Shown piece after piece: positions 16,643 to 27,019 of a DNA stretch of 63,155 nucleotides (position 1 is its first letter; each line of letters opens with the position of its first letter). This stretch comes from JBBSEZ01 sp038239195. GTDB lineage: Bacteria > Planctomycetota > Planctomycetia > Gemmatales > Gemmataceae. The translations under genes were made by a program, and so were the position numbers. The notes beneath the pieces were generated by a model. That model was not told where the DNA came from. It did no database searches and saw nothing but the letters and a program-made list of their open reading frames with translations. The DNA is taken from the NCBI GenBank assembly GCA_038239195.1, contig JBBSEZ010000006.1, positions 1-63,155 on the forward strand, read 5' to 3'.

Positions 16643-19057
16643 TCAGTCCACGTAGAGGAACTCATTGGCGCACAGCAACACCTGGCAATACTCTTCCCAG
16701 GCCTTTTCCGCCGGCCGGGGCCCGCGGCTCGCCTGGAGGAGCTCCAGGCCGATCGCCAGCTCCTCCAGTTCGGGGGGCCGGCCGAAGAGCACGGCGTAGG
16801 CCCCCTTCACGCGCCCCGTGTCCGTCTCGGCCGAAGCCACGACGCGGCGTGCGAGCGCGCAGGCCTGTTCGATGGCGAAGGGGTTGTTGAGCAGGAACAG
16901 GGCCTGGGGCGCCACCGTCGAGACCGTCCTCCTATCGACGGGCGCCGTGTTGTCGGCGCTGTCGAACAGCGGGCCGAAGCCCGAGCGGTCGGAGCGGATC
17001 GTCATCAGGTAGAGGGTGCGCCGGGGGGCAGCGAAAGAGCGCGTTGCCGGGCCCTTCATGGTGCGGTCGAGCCGGCCCGACGCTGCCAGGAGCGCGTCGC
17101 GCACCGCCTCCGCCTCCAGCCGGCGCCGGTTCATGCGCCCGAATTGCCGATTCTCGGGGTCGGCCTCGCGCACTTCCGGCTCGGCCTCGCTGCTCTGTTG
17201 ATAGGTCGCCGACAGCAGGATGAGTCGGTGCATCCGCTTGATCGACCAGCCGGAGCGGACGAGCTCCCCCGCCAGGTGGTCGAGGAGCTCGGGGTGCGTC
17301 GGCCGTTCGCCGAGCCAGCCGAAGTTGCTGGGCGTGCGCACGATGCCCTCGCCGAAGTGCCACTGCCAGAGCCGATTGGCCATCACCCGCGCCGGCAGCG
17401 GGTTTTCGGGAGAAGTCAGCCAGTGCGCCAGCTCGCGCCGGCCACTGCCTTTTGCGATCGGCGCCTGTTTCGTCCCGGCCAGCACCTCGGGAAAGCGCCG
17501 CGGCACCACGGGCCCGAGCCGGTCGTAGCGGCCGCGATGGTGGATGTGGACGTCGTGGGTGCCCGCGTGCGGGCTGCCCGGCACCCCGCCGTCCTGGGCG
17601 CCGTTGGCGAAGTCGGGCGCCGGTAGCAGCGCGCGGCGCACGGCCTCCCGTTCGGCCTCTCGCCGCGCCAGCGCGAGGAGCGTCGCCACGACCAGGGGGC
17701 GCACCTCGGCGCGCCCGTCGATCCCGAAGGGGCTGCGCGAGTCGGTCGCGGCGAACGAGCTCGCAAGCTCCGCCGCCTTGCGGGCCGCTTGCAGCTCTTT
17801 CGTCAGGTTGGCAAGTCGCTGCTCGTGCGGGCGGCGCTTCGCCAGGTCGAGTGGCGAGAGGAGCGGGATGCGCATCATGGGCGGTCCGTTGGTTTTCGGG
17901 CCCACGTTGGGCAAAATGTGGGTGCTGAAGAAGATGCCGGCCAGGCCGTAGTAGTCGGCCGTCGAGATGGGGTCGAACTTGTGGTCGTGGCAGCGGGCAC
18001 ATGCCACGGTAAGGCCGAGGAAGGTGCGCGTCACCACGTCCACCTGATCGTCGGCGATGTCGGTGAGCAGTTTGTCCTTGTCGGCGTCGCCGCCGCCCCA
18101 GTTGCCCAGCGCCAGCATGCCCGTGGCGATGATGCCGTCGCGGTTGAGCCCGCCGTCGGGGCCCGGGAAGAGGTCGCCGGCGATCTGGTCGGCGAGGAAG
18201 CGGTCGTAAGGGAGGTCGCGGTTGAGCGCCTGCACCACCCAGTCGCGGTAGCGCCAGGCGTCGGCGCAGTCCATCTCCCCGCCGATGCCGCGGGCGTCGA
18301 AGGAGTCGGTGTAGCGGACGAGGTCGAGCCAGTGCCGCCCGTAGCGCTCGCCGTAGGCCGACGACGCCAGCAGCCGATCGACCACGCGGGCGAATGCGTC
18401 GGGCGAACGGTCGGCGACGAACGCCTCGACCTCGGACGGGGTGGGCGGTAGCCCGGTGAGGTCGAAGGTGGCCCGGCGGATGAGGGTGCGGCGGTCGGCC
18501 TGTTTGGCGGGCCGCAGCCCACGCGCTTCGAGCCCGGCGAGGACGAAGTGGTCGAGGCTGGTGCGAGGCCAGCGACTGTTCTTGACGGCCGGCGGGGCGT
18601 GGGCCCGAACGGGCTGGTAGGCCCAGAAGCGGCGCTGTTCGTCGGTGATGCGCCAGGGCCCGGTCGCGGGGGCCGGGGCCTTGGCGCCCGTCTCGGGCCA
18701 GGGCATGCCGATCTGGACCCAGCGCGTCAGGGTGGCGACGTCGCGGTCGGAAAGCTTTTTCTTGGGCGGCATGCGCGGCGTATCGACGTAGGCGAGCGCC
18801 TGGATGAGGAGGCTATCTTTCGGCTTGCCCGGCACGGCCGCGGGCCCGCTGTCGCCGCCCGCGAGGACGTGGGCGCGCGAGGTGAGGCGCAGCCCGCCCT
18901 TGGGCTTCTTGTCGCCGTGGCACTTGATGCAGTGCTCGACCAGCAGCGGGCGCACTTCCTTCTCGAAGAAGTCGTTCGCGGTTGGGGGAGCTCCGAGCGC
19001 GGCGGCCACGGGAAGCAACAGCAGCGACAGCAGCGAGACGAACGCGATGCGCGGCAT
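16643..19057 (-). CDS. PSCyt1-DUF1549-DUF1553 cytochrome protein, copy 1
   Basis: 804 residues. Signal peptide 1-22 (SLLSLLLLPVAAALGAP). A planctomycete cytochrome c-like domain (PSCyt1) follows with haem site CIKCH (Cys43, Cys46, His47). DUF1549 comes next, containing a second CxxCH (CARCHDHKFDPI), and DUF1553 forms the C-terminal third (ANRLWQWHFGEGIVRTPSNFG, LLSATYQQSS). Exported, probably periplasmic. ATG at 19057 is used: the frame stays open further upstream but without signal-peptide character. Cotranscribed with the DUF1501 gene 14 bases downstream. Confidence 0.92.
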   Translation of the reverse strand: MPRIAFVSLLSLLLLPVAAALGAPPTANDFFEKEVRPLLVEHCIKCHGDKKPKGGLRLTSRAHVLAGGDSGPAAVPGKPKDSLLIQALAYVDTPRMPPKKKLSDRDVATLTRWVQIGMPWPETGAKAPAPATGPWRITDEQRRFWAYQPVRAHAPPAVKNSRWPRTSLDHFVLAGLEARGLRPAKQADRRTLIRRATFDLTGLPPTPSEVEAFVADRSPDAFARVVDRLLASSAYGERYGRHWLDLVRYTDSFDARGIGGEMDCADAWRYRDWVVQALNRDLPYDRFLADQIAGDLFPGPDGGLNRDGIIATGMLALGNWGGGDADKDKLLTDIADDQVDVVTRTFLGLTVACARCHDHKFDPISTADYYGLAGIFFSTHILPNVGPKTNGPPMMRIPLLSPLDLAKRRPHEQRLANLTKELQAARKAAELASSFAATDSRSPFGIDGRAEVRPLVVATLLALARREAEREAVRRALLPAPDFANGAQDGGVPGSPHAGTHDVHIHHRGRYDRLGPVVPRRFPEVLAGTKQAPIAKGSGRRELAHWLTSPENPLPARVMANRLWQWHFGEGIVRTPSNFGWLGERPTHPELLDHLAGELVRSGWSIKRMHRLILLSATYQQSSEAEPEVREADPENRQFGRMNRRRLEAEAVRDALLAASGRLDRTMKGPATRSFAAPRRTLYLMTIRSDRSGFGPLFDSADNTAPVDRRTVSTVAPQALFLLNNPFAIEQACALARRVVASAETDTGRVKGAYAVLFGRPPELEELAIGLELLQASRGPRPAEKAWEEYCQVLLCANEFLYVD

Positions 19058-19402
19058 GGTTGGGGGGAAGCTCGGGGCGGGGGTGGGGGGGCGAGATTGC
19101 TTCTGTATCGTACACCGGCGCGGAGGTGGAGGGCAACGAAAAAGGAGGTCACGGGATGGATAGACGGGATCGACACGAGCGCTGGCTGGGCATCGAGGGA
19201 GGCCCGAGATGGGATTGGGTTCATGGGTGCACGGCACACCTCGTGAACCTAACCGGAAAGTCTGCGAACAAACGCCTTCTCTGCGACCTTTCTCCGCAAC
19301 CCTCTATTCATCTTCACCTTGCAACTTGTCGCCAATGCTCTTGTTGGTGCAACCATTGTGGCCTGCCCGGCAAGGAAAAGCGTCGAAGGGTGCTATTCTT
19401 CG
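19058..19402. other. Intergenic spacer (345 bases)
   Basis: Less GC-rich than its surroundings, between the 3' end of the defence operon and the cytochrome gene. Apart from the promoter at 19107-19136 no gene or strong hairpin was found. Confidence 0.5.
19107..19136 (-). promoter_or_regulatory. Possible promoter of cytochrome/DUF1501 pair, copy 1
   Basis: Minus strand TTGCCC (19136-19131), 18-base spacer, TACGAT (19112-19107). The leader would be about 43 bases. Moderate match only. Confidence 0.35.
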
Positions 19403-22400
19403 CTATCCCCCCCAACCGATGGGCCCTCCCGTGCTCCCTTCCAACGACTCGCAGTCGCGCTCCGTGAGCGACTCACCGCGCAACGCTTCCAGCCACGCCG
19501 TGAGGTAGGGATCGCCCCAGGTCAACAGGCGCACGCCCTCGTTGCCGGGCTGCCCTACGCCGGTCGCGTCCTCCGTAGGCGCGGTCGGTGGGTGACGGTC
19601 GGCCAACTCGCCATCGAACGTCGCCAGAACCTCCTCGGTCTCGCCAATGCCGAGGTAGGGTGGTGGGTAGGGCCAGGTGATTGACAGGCAGCCTTGCGTC
19701 CCGTTCGCCGCGACGGTCTCGGCGCCCGGCTCGGGCACCGTCAGGACGCGCATGCCCGGCGCCGGGTGGCTCAGGCACCATGCAGCGAGTTGCTCCTGAG
19801 TGACCGGCGGCGGCCCTTCGGTCGGCGGCAGGTCGGCGGCCGACACACCGCTTTCCAGAGCGTCGGCCACCGCAGGCGGCCGCTTTTTCTGGGCGAGGTC
19901 GAGCTGGCGCCGGGCCTCGGCCAGTTCGATTTCGCCCTGGGCCAGTTTGCGAAAGATGCGGGGCATCTCGGCCAGGATCGGCTGCAACGGGCCAACGACC
20001 TCCTCGAAGACGCCGATCCGTTCCTTCAGGGTGAAGTAAGTGTCCTCCTCGATGGTCCCTTGCACGTAGAGGTTCAGGACCTTCACCACCGGCGCCTCCT
20101 GTCCGATACGGTCGATGCGGCCGATCCGCTGCTCGACGCGCATCGGGTTCCAGGGCAGATCGAAGTTGATGAGGGCCGAGAACTGCTGGAGGTTCAGGCC
20201 TTCCGACGCGGCGTCGGTGCCCAGCAGGACGTCGATGGCGCGCGGATGGTCGCGACGGCAGCGGGCCTTGACCTCGGCCTTGTCCACGATCCGCCACCCA
20301 TTGTCGGCCGGCTCCCACACCTCTCCACCCCGGCCGGAGTAGCAGGCCATCCGTCCCCCGTGCAGGGCCGCCAGCTTCTCGCGGATGAAGTCCAACGTGT
20401 CGAGGTACTGAGTGAAGACGATCGCACGGTGCCCGCCCGCGAGCGCATCGTCCAGCCTGGAGCGGAACGCCTCGAATTTGCTGTCGGACCCCACCTCGGC
20501 CAGGGCGGCGATGTAGTCGGCCAGGTAGGACCGCTCCTGCTCCAATCGTTCCCGCCGTCGCGGGTCGGCCCACAGCCGAAACAGCCGGCGCCGCTCCCGC
20601 TCGACCAGGATCGGCACGTCCACCGCTTCCTCCTCCTCTTCCTCTTCCAACTCCTGCTGCCACTCGTGTGCCGGCCCGAGGGCGGCAATGTCCTCCTGCG
20701 CCGCACCGATCAGATCGCGGCGGCGTTCCAGGCTGCGGCGGAAGCTGTAGAAGCAACTGGCAAGCCGCTTGCGAAACACGGCCATCAGGAAGCCGACGCC
20801 GCTGCGCTCGTCTTCGGGCAGCTCGGCCAGGCGGTAGAACTTGCTGCACAGCTCGTCGATGCGGGCGTACAACGCCTGCTCGGTCGGCGTCTGGAACGCC
20901 ACGGGCACGTCCTCGGGCTCGCGGACGGCCAGCCCGGCATCGAGTAGGCCACGCTCCTTGTACGCGCGCAGGGTCTGCCGCGTGTGGCGGAACACGTGGA
21001 CGGCCAGCGGCGTCTGCCGGGCCAGGTATGGCGTCATGGCCTCGGCCTGCGAGCCGGTGGCGCCTTGCAGCGCCAGCGACAGGCCGGCCCCGCCACTCTT
21101 GATCCTCGCCACCAGTGTACGCCAGGCGAAATCCGTCCACTGGCTCGGCACCTCGGCCGGCGACAGGTCCGTCGCCCCAAGCGCGACGGCCTGACGGGTC
21201 ATGCCAACCACGTCCGCACGGACTTCCTTCCTCGTCGGGAACTCTCGCAGACGGTCGAAGAAGTCCTGAAAGCCCGTCAAGCTCGACCAGCTGCCCCAGC
21301 GCAAGTCGTCCAGGCCGACAAGCAGGAGAAGATCGTGGACCTCCTGGGTGTCGAGCTGCATGGGCGTCGCGGTCAGTAGCCAGAGGCAGCGGAACAGCTT
21401 CTGGCGCTTCAGCTCCTGCAACAGGCCCAGCAGCAGGTTCGGCTCGTTGGCCCCGAAGACTCGCCGACGGGCGGCGTGCGCCTCGTCCACCAGGACGGCG
21501 TCCCACGGCCTGGACGCGGCCAGGACCGCTCCTTGCCGTTCCTGCCGGGCGATCAGGTGCCGCGACACGATCACGATGCCGTCCTCGTCCCACGGCCTGT
21601 CGCAGCGTCGCGTGCGGCCGCCGACGTCGTGCAGCATCTGGCCGTCGTAGAACCAGGCGGTGAGGGCGAACTTCTCGCGCAGCTCCTCCATCCACTGGCG
21701 GATCAGGTTTCGCGGAGAGACGATCAGCACGCGCCGCAGTTTGCCCAGCAGGATCAGAGACCGCAGGACCAGTCCGGCCTCGATGGTCTTGCCAAGCCCG
21801 ACTTCGTCGCAGAACAGGTACGACTGGGGAAACCCGGCCACGGCACGGCGGTGGACGATGGTCTGGTGCGGAAACGGCAGGAGGGGCTTGCCGTCGGCCC
21901 ACAAAGGGTGCAGGACCAACGCCTCGCCACCAGGCAGTCGCGGGGCGTCGAGGAACCACTGGGCCCGGATGCGGTCTTGCAGAGAGGGCACCGCGACTGC
22001 CGCCCGCTTCTCCAGGGGGTCGTGCCGGGGTGGCTGCTGGTCCGGCGGCTGAAAGGCGGCCAGGTACTCGACGACGGCCCGGGGCAGCGGCAGTACCAGC
22101 AGGCCGGGATCGAGGCCGCGCCAGATTTTGTCGAACTCGTCGATGTAGAAGTGACAGTCGTCGGCGTCTTGCTCCGAGGCCCAGGACCGCTTCACCTCGA
22201 ACATCTCGCGGTTGCGCGCCCAGGCGGCGCTGGTCTCGTTGACGCTGCCCTGGAAGACGATGACGCTGTCGTCGCCGTTGTACAGGATGCCGGCCTTGGG
22301 GTGGTACAGGGCGCCGCCGCGTCCCGGGTAGCAGGGCTTGCCGGCGTGGTCCAGCGGCAGGGCCACGCGAACTTCCAGCAGCCCGGTCGCGACCATCCAG

Positions 22401-22816
22401 GCCAGCGCGCCGTAGCGGTCCCGGGCGATCTGGTCGGCCTCGGGCCGCCAGCCGCGCGGCAGGCCGAGCCGCAGGCACTCGTCGTCGGTCAGCTCCAGCC
22501 GCCGCGGCCCCGTCCGTTCGAGGCTGGCCCGCAACGAATCGACGCCTCGGCGGTAGGCGTCAATGTCCTCGGGGCTCCACGTCGTCCCGGTGATCAGGCG
22601 CATGGGGGGCCGGCCGGCGGATGGCTGGTGCCGCACGTTCTGGATGAAGGCCGCCAGGCCCGAAGCGACCTGCACCAGGGCCGCCGAGTCGAAATAGCCC
22701 GCCTGGCGGTCGTAGCGGCTCGCCTGGCCCAGGACCGGGACGTAGAACTCGTTGACGAGCTGGCCGGCCTGCCCGCTGTAGCGGCGCCGGAGGTGTTGCA
22801 GGTCTCGGAAGCTCAC
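19403..22816 (-). CDS. PLD-domain SNF2/DEAD helicase of Hma-like defence operon
   Basis: 1137 residues. The N-terminal third is a phospholipase-D-like domain: HPKAGIL (His about 170) followed by FQGSVNET. A full SNF2-type helicase follows, with Walker A DEVGLGKTIEAGLVL (Lys343), Walker B DEAH (about 444) and C-terminal helicase motifs GTDAASEGLNLQ and QRIGRIDRIGQ (about 890). An acidic EEEEEEEAVDVP linker lies between the halves. The GTG start has a strong GGAGG 6 bases upstream and lies 3 bases after the methylase stop. It is the last gene of the operon. Such PLD-SNF2 helicases occur with DUF1156 methylases and DUF499 ATPases in Hma-type loci, where DNA translocation or processing is assumed. 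Confidence 0.93.
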   Translation of the reverse strand: MSFRDLQHLRRRYSGQAGQLVNEFYVPVLGQASRYDRQAGYFDSAALVQVASGLAAFIQNVRHQPSAGRPPMRLITGTTWSPEDIDAYRRGVDSLRASLERTGPRRLELTDDECLRLGLPRGWRPEADQIARDRYGALAWMVATGLLEVRVALPLDHAGKPCYPGRGGALYHPKAGILYNGDDSVIVFQGSVNETSAAWARNREMFEVKRSWASEQDADDCHFYIDEFDKIWRGLDPGLLVLPLPRAVVEYLAAFQPPDQQPPRHDPLEKRAAVAVPSLQDRIRAQWFLDAPRLPGGEALVLHPLWADGKPLLPFPHQTIVHRRAVAGFPQSYLFCDEVGLGKTIEAGLVLRSLILLGKLRRVLIVSPRNLIRQWMEELREKFALTAWFYDGQMLHDVGGRTRRCDRPWDEDGIVIVSRHLIARQERQGAVLAASRPWDAVLVDEAHAARRRVFGANEPNLLLGLLQELKRQKLFRCLWLLTATPMQLDTQEVHDLLLLVGLDDLRWGSWSSLTGFQDFFDRLREFPTRKEVRADVVGMTRQAVALGATDLSPAEVPSQWTDFAWRTLVARIKSGGAGLSLALQGATGSQAEAMTPYLARQTPLAVHVFRHTRQTLRAYKERGLLDAGLAVREPEDVPVAFQTPTEQALYARIDELCSKFYRLAELPEDERSGVGFLMAVFRKRLASCFYSFRRSLERRRDLIGAAQEDIAALGPAHEWQQELEEEEEEEAVDVPILVERERRRLFRLWADPRRRERLEQERSYLADYIAALAEVGSDSKFEAFRSRLDDALAGGHRAIVFTQYLDTLDFIREKLAALHGGRMACYSGRGGEVWEPADNGWRIVDKAEVKARCRRDHPRAIDVLLGTDAASEGLNLQQFSALINFDLPWNPMRVEQRIGRIDRIGQEAPVVKVLNLYVQGTIEEDTYFTLKERIGVFEEVVGPLQPILAEMPRIFRKLAQGEIELAEARRQLDLAQKKRPPAVADALESGVSAADLPPTEGPPPVTQEQLAAWCLSHPAPGMRVLTVPEPGAETVAANGTQGCLSITWPYPPPYLGIGETEEVLATFDGELADRHPPTAPTEDATGVGQPGNEGVRLLTWGDPYLTAWLEALRGESLTERDCESLEGSTGGPIGWGG

Positions 22817-22819
22817 GGC

Positions 22820-25800
22820 TCACCTCCGCCCGCCCTTGAGGGCCAGGTCCCAGGCCACGCCGGCCTGGGTCGTCGCTTCCTGCCACGGGTCGTCGGCCCG
22901 CCGCTTGCCGAACGCCCGCCGCAGGAGGTGCAGCGTCACGGCGAACGCCCCCCGGAAACAGCGGTCCTCGGCGTAGTTACTGTTCCGCAACCACTGCTTC
23001 AGCGCCTCCAGGCCGCGATGGTGCTCCTCGCCGCCGGCCATCAGCCCGATGGCGTTCCACACCGCCGCGCCGAGGAAGCCGGGGAAGGTTCGCTCGTCCC
23101 ACACGTCGGCCTCGCGGGCCTCGCGGTCGCGGGCCGAACGGGTGTCGCCGCCGAGGAGGTTGCGGGACAGGAGGCCCAGGCTTACCCGCTGGGGCGGCTT
23201 CAGCGTGAAGGTGTCGCTCTCCGCGTCCAGCAACTTCATCTTGCGGAAGGCATCGGGCTCGATGTCCAGCGACTTGGCCAGCTTCCTCACGTCGTCGCTA
23301 TCGGCCACGTCGCCCTGAAAAGTGTCGAGCCACAGCCAAAGCGTCTGCGTGTTCTTGTCCACGGAGTCGGCGCTGAAGCCCTCGCCCACGTCGGCGAAGG
23401 CGGCCTGGGCCGTGAGCTCCGTGAGAACCTGCTCCAAACGGAAGCGGCCGACGGCCCTGTACGCTTCGTCCAGGGCGATGCCCAGGTCGATGGGCCGGCC
23501 CGCCATGTCGGTGATGGGCCAGTGTCGGCCGACTTCGCCCAGCGCCGGCCCGAGGGCCGACAGGTAGAGGTCGGTCCCCGACAGCCCCTGCGCCTGGAAG
23601 CGGACGGCGGCGTTGCGAGCCTTCTCGGCCACCTGACTTTGCACGCGGCCCCAGTTGCCGGTGACCTGCCCCACATCCTCGCGCGGCAGGCACAGCAGCA
23701 GCACGGTACTCCGGGCCGCGTCCAGTCCTCGGATGTTGAGACTACTCGCGGCCTCCGTGTGAATGGGGACCGACGTGCGGATGTCGAAGCCCTCGCGGAT
23801 GAGGGCCGCACCGAGCGCACGCCACGCCTTGGTCATCTTGTGGTTGAACATGACAACCATGCGACCGGCCGGGTGGAGCAATTGCTTGGCCCGGCGGAAG
23901 ACGGCGGCCATCTTGTCCTCGTAGAACCTGTCCGCCCGATCGGCTGCCGTCGGCGGCACCTGCCCGGCCCGCTCCTTCGCCAGGCGTTCGCGTTCGGGCT
24001 TGGTTTGCTTGCGGTTGGTCACGGGATTGCGGGCGTCCTTGAGGTGCTCCAGGGCAGCCGCGTACCGCGACTTCCAGGCGGTCAGGTCAGTGTCGGCCTC
24101 CCGGCGCCAGCGGGCGGCGTTGGCCACGGCCTCGCGGTTGTTCTCGGCCAACTCCTCACGGAAGAGATGTTCCAGCCCCGGCCAATCGCGCAAGGACCGT
24201 TTCAGCCAGACGTAGAAGAAGTTGGACAGCTCGCTGTACTGCACGTTGCCGTAGTAGGGCGGATCGACGCTGATGAGGTGGACCGTGCCGGGGGCCGGCG
24301 TGTCCAAGGCGGCAGCGTCGTTATTGGTGATGGTCGGGACGATGACTTCAGGGCGGCGGGGTATTATGACAGCACCGGCATCGACGCTCCCCTCCCCTTC
24401 ATCGTCTTCCTCTTCTGCACCGTCTTCGTCTGCGCCTTTGCCAGCGACGCTACCACCGTGGATGCTCGCGGCTAGTTCGGCAAGCGCTCCGGCAACCTGC
24501 GCCAGCCCCCAGGGGATAGGCTCTCTCGCCCCCTCAAACTCGCAGAAGGCTGGCCGGAAAGCAAAATCGTACCTTGAAAAGGTCTGCGTCGCGGTGCGAC
24601 GCCCGTAGTGCCAGAACGTGTTGACACTGTTGTAGTTGACTAGCTTGCTAAGGATGAAGGCAAGGTAGACGCTAGCTGCTTCGGCCTCGGCCTCGCCCAA
24701 CTTCTTCCGTAGTCTTTCCCCAGCAACCCGAATCTCCTCAAGGACGGTGAGGTTAGTGAGGAGCTGGCGGGGCCGGAAGAGATCGCACCATCGGCGAAAC
24801 CCCGCAAGCCGAGGTTCGCGCGTCTTGTCACCTTCGGGAATATCTTCGTGGGGGAAAAGTTCTCGTGCCTCCCAAGACGGGCGCAGCCGCTTCATCTCCT
24901 CCTCTGCGTGAACGCTGGCCCGCAGGTCGGCTTCTCTTGGTGATCGGAACCACCACATCCAGCGCACCTTAACCTCGCCACCTCGATAGACCAGGCGTAC
25001 CGGCACCTGAGAAGCTACGGCATATAGTTGGGCCTCCAAGCCGCCTTCTTGGGACCGACCAAACTCCTTGACCTTCTCCGCTTCTTCCACACTGCCACAC
25101 CGAGGGCAAATCACCTTGCCATCGCGGAAGGTTGGCGTTTCCTGGGGGTGCCACTTCTCGAAATCTCGGTGAGGCCAAACGCATTTCTCCCAGTCTGGCT
25201 TGGCCACGATGCGGAAACCGCACACGTCAGACCGATCTCGTTCGGGGACGACGGGAAAAACAGCCAGATGGGTCGGCGGCTTGCCCTTCGTGTCGATGGT
25301 GAAGTTTGTCGAGAGCGGCACCCGGAGCCCGCAGCCTTTGCATGGGAATACCCTGGCCCACAGGTAGGTGTTTTTCCGAGGCTCGCGGTTCGTGTCCGGC
25401 TCGACCCAGTCGATGGCTTTGGCGGAGAACTTGGCCCGCGCGGCATGCTCGACTTGCGGCCACCACTCGGCTGGAGAGGGCAACGGGAAAAACGAGGCGA
25501 GGCGGGTGCGCAGTCGTTCCGCGATGAGCCTGGCTTCCTCGGTGATGTGTGGGACCAAGGCGTTGCTGAAACGGGTGGGATACTCAACGGTCGCCTTGAG
25601 GATGAGTGCGGCGACTGGGTTGAGGTCATTGGCGAAGACGCGCAGCCCGAAGCGAACTCCTTCCAGCGGAATCGCCCCCCCTCCCGCCATGAAGTCGAGG
25701 ATCGTCGGCACCTCGCCGTCAGCCAGATTGAAGTAGTTCCGCCAGACTTTTCGCAGATGGATGAGCAGGCTGGCCGGCACCGTCTGATCGCGGTTGTGGG

Positions 25801-27019
25801 ACAGGTACTGGCTGAACACCTTCGGTAGGGGAACGCCCGCAAGGCGGGCGGCCGCCCGGTGTAAGTCGAACCGCACGGGGTCGCCGAAGGCGCGCAGGGC
25901 CAGAAGCAACGCTCGATGCTGGTCCGTCAAAGGAGTCGGGGGATACTCTGCAAGCAGCCGTCGATAGAATTCTCGATGCTCCTGGTCTTTCCCGCCGAGC
26001 GCTTTGAGGTCGGTTTCGCTCACCGGCGGGTCGAAAGCCGTGGTGGGCCCACTACTCAGGTCTGCGTCGTGCGGAATCAGGGCCGTCAGGTTCGCCACGC
26101 GGCAGACCGTCGGCGCGCGCCTGGCCCACCAAACGTGCAATCGGTTCTGGGGCGGACGTTGACGGGCATCGTTGTCGGACTGGCACTCCGAAGACAACGA
26201 TGAGCAGGGCAACCCAGCCTCAAGGAACGACGGCTTCGTCTTGACGAACCTGGGCTTCATGGTGCTCCCGAGGACAGCCGGCAAGCCCTCCTGATGGGCT
26301 GCTGTCGCAACACCGGGCTTACGATCAACTTGAGTGGGTGGGAGGGCTGACGCGCGACCGCCAGCGGCCGTGGGGCCGACGACCCTTCCGCTCGGCAGCC
26401 CATTCCACAGCCGTTCAGCGGTCTCCTCCAGCGTCCCGTCCAGCCACCAGGGCAAGGACAGTCGGAACGGCTCTGCCAGGAGGCGGCGCCAGTTGCTGAG
26501 CAACTCCGTGCCAGCGGCGACGGACAGAAGGTCTTGGTGTCGGAGCAATGCCTCGTCCGCCGGAGGCAACTCGAGTTGTGCCTGCTCGTAGTCCGCAGCC
26601 AGGCGTTCTCGGCCAGGTAGGGAGTGAACCAGTGCGTCCAGTTGCGCCTCGTCCAGGGCAACGAAGACCGCCCAGGCTTCCATCCGCCCTTCGAGCAGGC
26701 CAAGGCACTCCTCGCGCGCCTCGACGTCGTTCTCGGCCTGGTCCCAGAGGGTAGGCAGGCAGTCGGCCCGTTCGCGAAGTCGATGCAGGCACTGGGAGAG
26801 CCGTCGGGCTGCGGCCTGCGCGATCGGCACCGCCAACACGCCGTCCCAATCTTCGAGGGGGACGCCGAAAAGTCGCGAGCGCCCCAGCGCCACCGCCGCC
26901 CGGTAGGCGGCCCCCTCAGCCTCCGAAGCGGTCTCGCCCTGGACGCAGCGGAGCAAGGCCGGATCGACCAGTGCGTGACGCCACTCCGTGCGGATGCCGA
27001 GCCAGTCGGTTGCGGTCAT
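22820..27019 (-). CDS. DUF1156 DNA methylase with extra N-terminal domain
   Basis: 1399 residues. Residues from about 254 are a DUF1156 family amino-methyltransferase: start region KTKPSFLEAGLP, LHVWWARRAP, SAM-binding DFMAGGGAIPLEG (Asp442), zinc-type CKGCG and CPRCG pairs, and the N4/N6 amino-methylase signature DPPYYGNVQY (from Asp919). Residues 1 to about 240 form an unrelated helical region (MTATDWLGIRTEW...), not usual for the family. A start with a GGGAG site at 26260 would give the methylase alone. ATG at 27019 overlaps the preceding stop (ATGA). A strongly acidic linker lies near 24330-24460. Base composition in the middle is less GC-rich than the flanking genes, consistent with transfer. 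Confidence 0.92.
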   Translation of the reverse strand: MTATDWLGIRTEWRHALVDPALLRCVQGETASEAEGAAYRAAVALGRSRLFGVPLEDWDGVLAVPIAQAAARRLSQCLHRLRERADCLPTLWDQAENDVEAREECLGLLEGRMEAWAVFVALDEAQLDALVHSLPGRERLAADYEQAQLELPPADEALLRHQDLLSVAAGTELLSNWRRLLAEPFRLSLPWWLDGTLEETAERLWNGLPSGRVVGPTAAGGRASALPPTQVDRKPGVATAAHQEGLPAVLGSTMKPRFVKTKPSFLEAGLPCSSLSSECQSDNDARQRPPQNRLHVWWARRAPTVCRVANLTALIPHDADLSSGPTTAFDPPVSETDLKALGGKDQEHREFYRRLLAEYPPTPLTDQHRALLLALRAFGDPVRFDLHRAAARLAGVPLPKVFSQYLSHNRDQTVPASLLIHLRKVWRNYFNLADGEVPTILDFMAGGGAIPLEGVRFGLRVFANDLNPVAALILKATVEYPTRFSNALVPHITEEARLIAERLRTRLASFFPLPSPAEWWPQVEHAARAKFSAKAIDWVEPDTNREPRKNTYLWARVFPCKGCGLRVPLSTNFTIDTKGKPPTHLAVFPVVPERDRSDVCGFRIVAKPDWEKCVWPHRDFEKWHPQETPTFRDGKVICPRCGSVEEAEKVKEFGRSQEGGLEAQLYAVASQVPVRLVYRGGEVKVRWMWWFRSPREADLRASVHAEEEMKRLRPSWEARELFPHEDIPEGDKTREPRLAGFRRWCDLFRPRQLLTNLTVLEEIRVAGERLRKKLGEAEAEAASVYLAFILSKLVNYNSVNTFWHYGRRTATQTFSRYDFAFRPAFCEFEGAREPIPWGLAQVAGALAELAASIHGGSVAGKGADEDGAEEEDDEGEGSVDAGAVIIPRRPEVIVPTITNNDAAALDTPAPGTVHLISVDPPYYGNVQYSELSNFFYVWLKRSLRDWPGLEHLFREELAENNREAVANAARWRREADTDLTAWKSRYAAALEHLKDARNPVTNRKQTKPERERLAKERAGQVPPTAADRADRFYEDKMAAVFRRAKQLLHPAGRMVVMFNHKMTKAWRALGAALIREGFDIRTSVPIHTEAASSLNIRGLDAARSTVLLLCLPREDVGQVTGNWGRVQSQVAEKARNAAVRFQAQGLSGTDLYLSALGPALGEVGRHWPITDMAGRPIDLGIALDEAYRAVGRFRLEQVLTELTAQAAFADVGEGFSADSVDKNTQTLWLWLDTFQGDVADSDDVRKLAKSLDIEPDAFRKMKLLDAESDTFTLKPPQRVSLGLLSRNLLGGDTRSARDREAREADVWDERTFPGFLGAAVWNAIGLMAGGEEHHRGLEALKQWLRNSNYAEDRCFRGAFAVTLHLLRRAFGKRRADDPWQEATTQAGVAWDLALKGGRR

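Noticed and set aside
21476..24475. 999-codon plus-strand open frame over the helicase and methylase
   Set aside because: Antisense to two genes with recognisable motifs; no ribosome site and no domain pattern.
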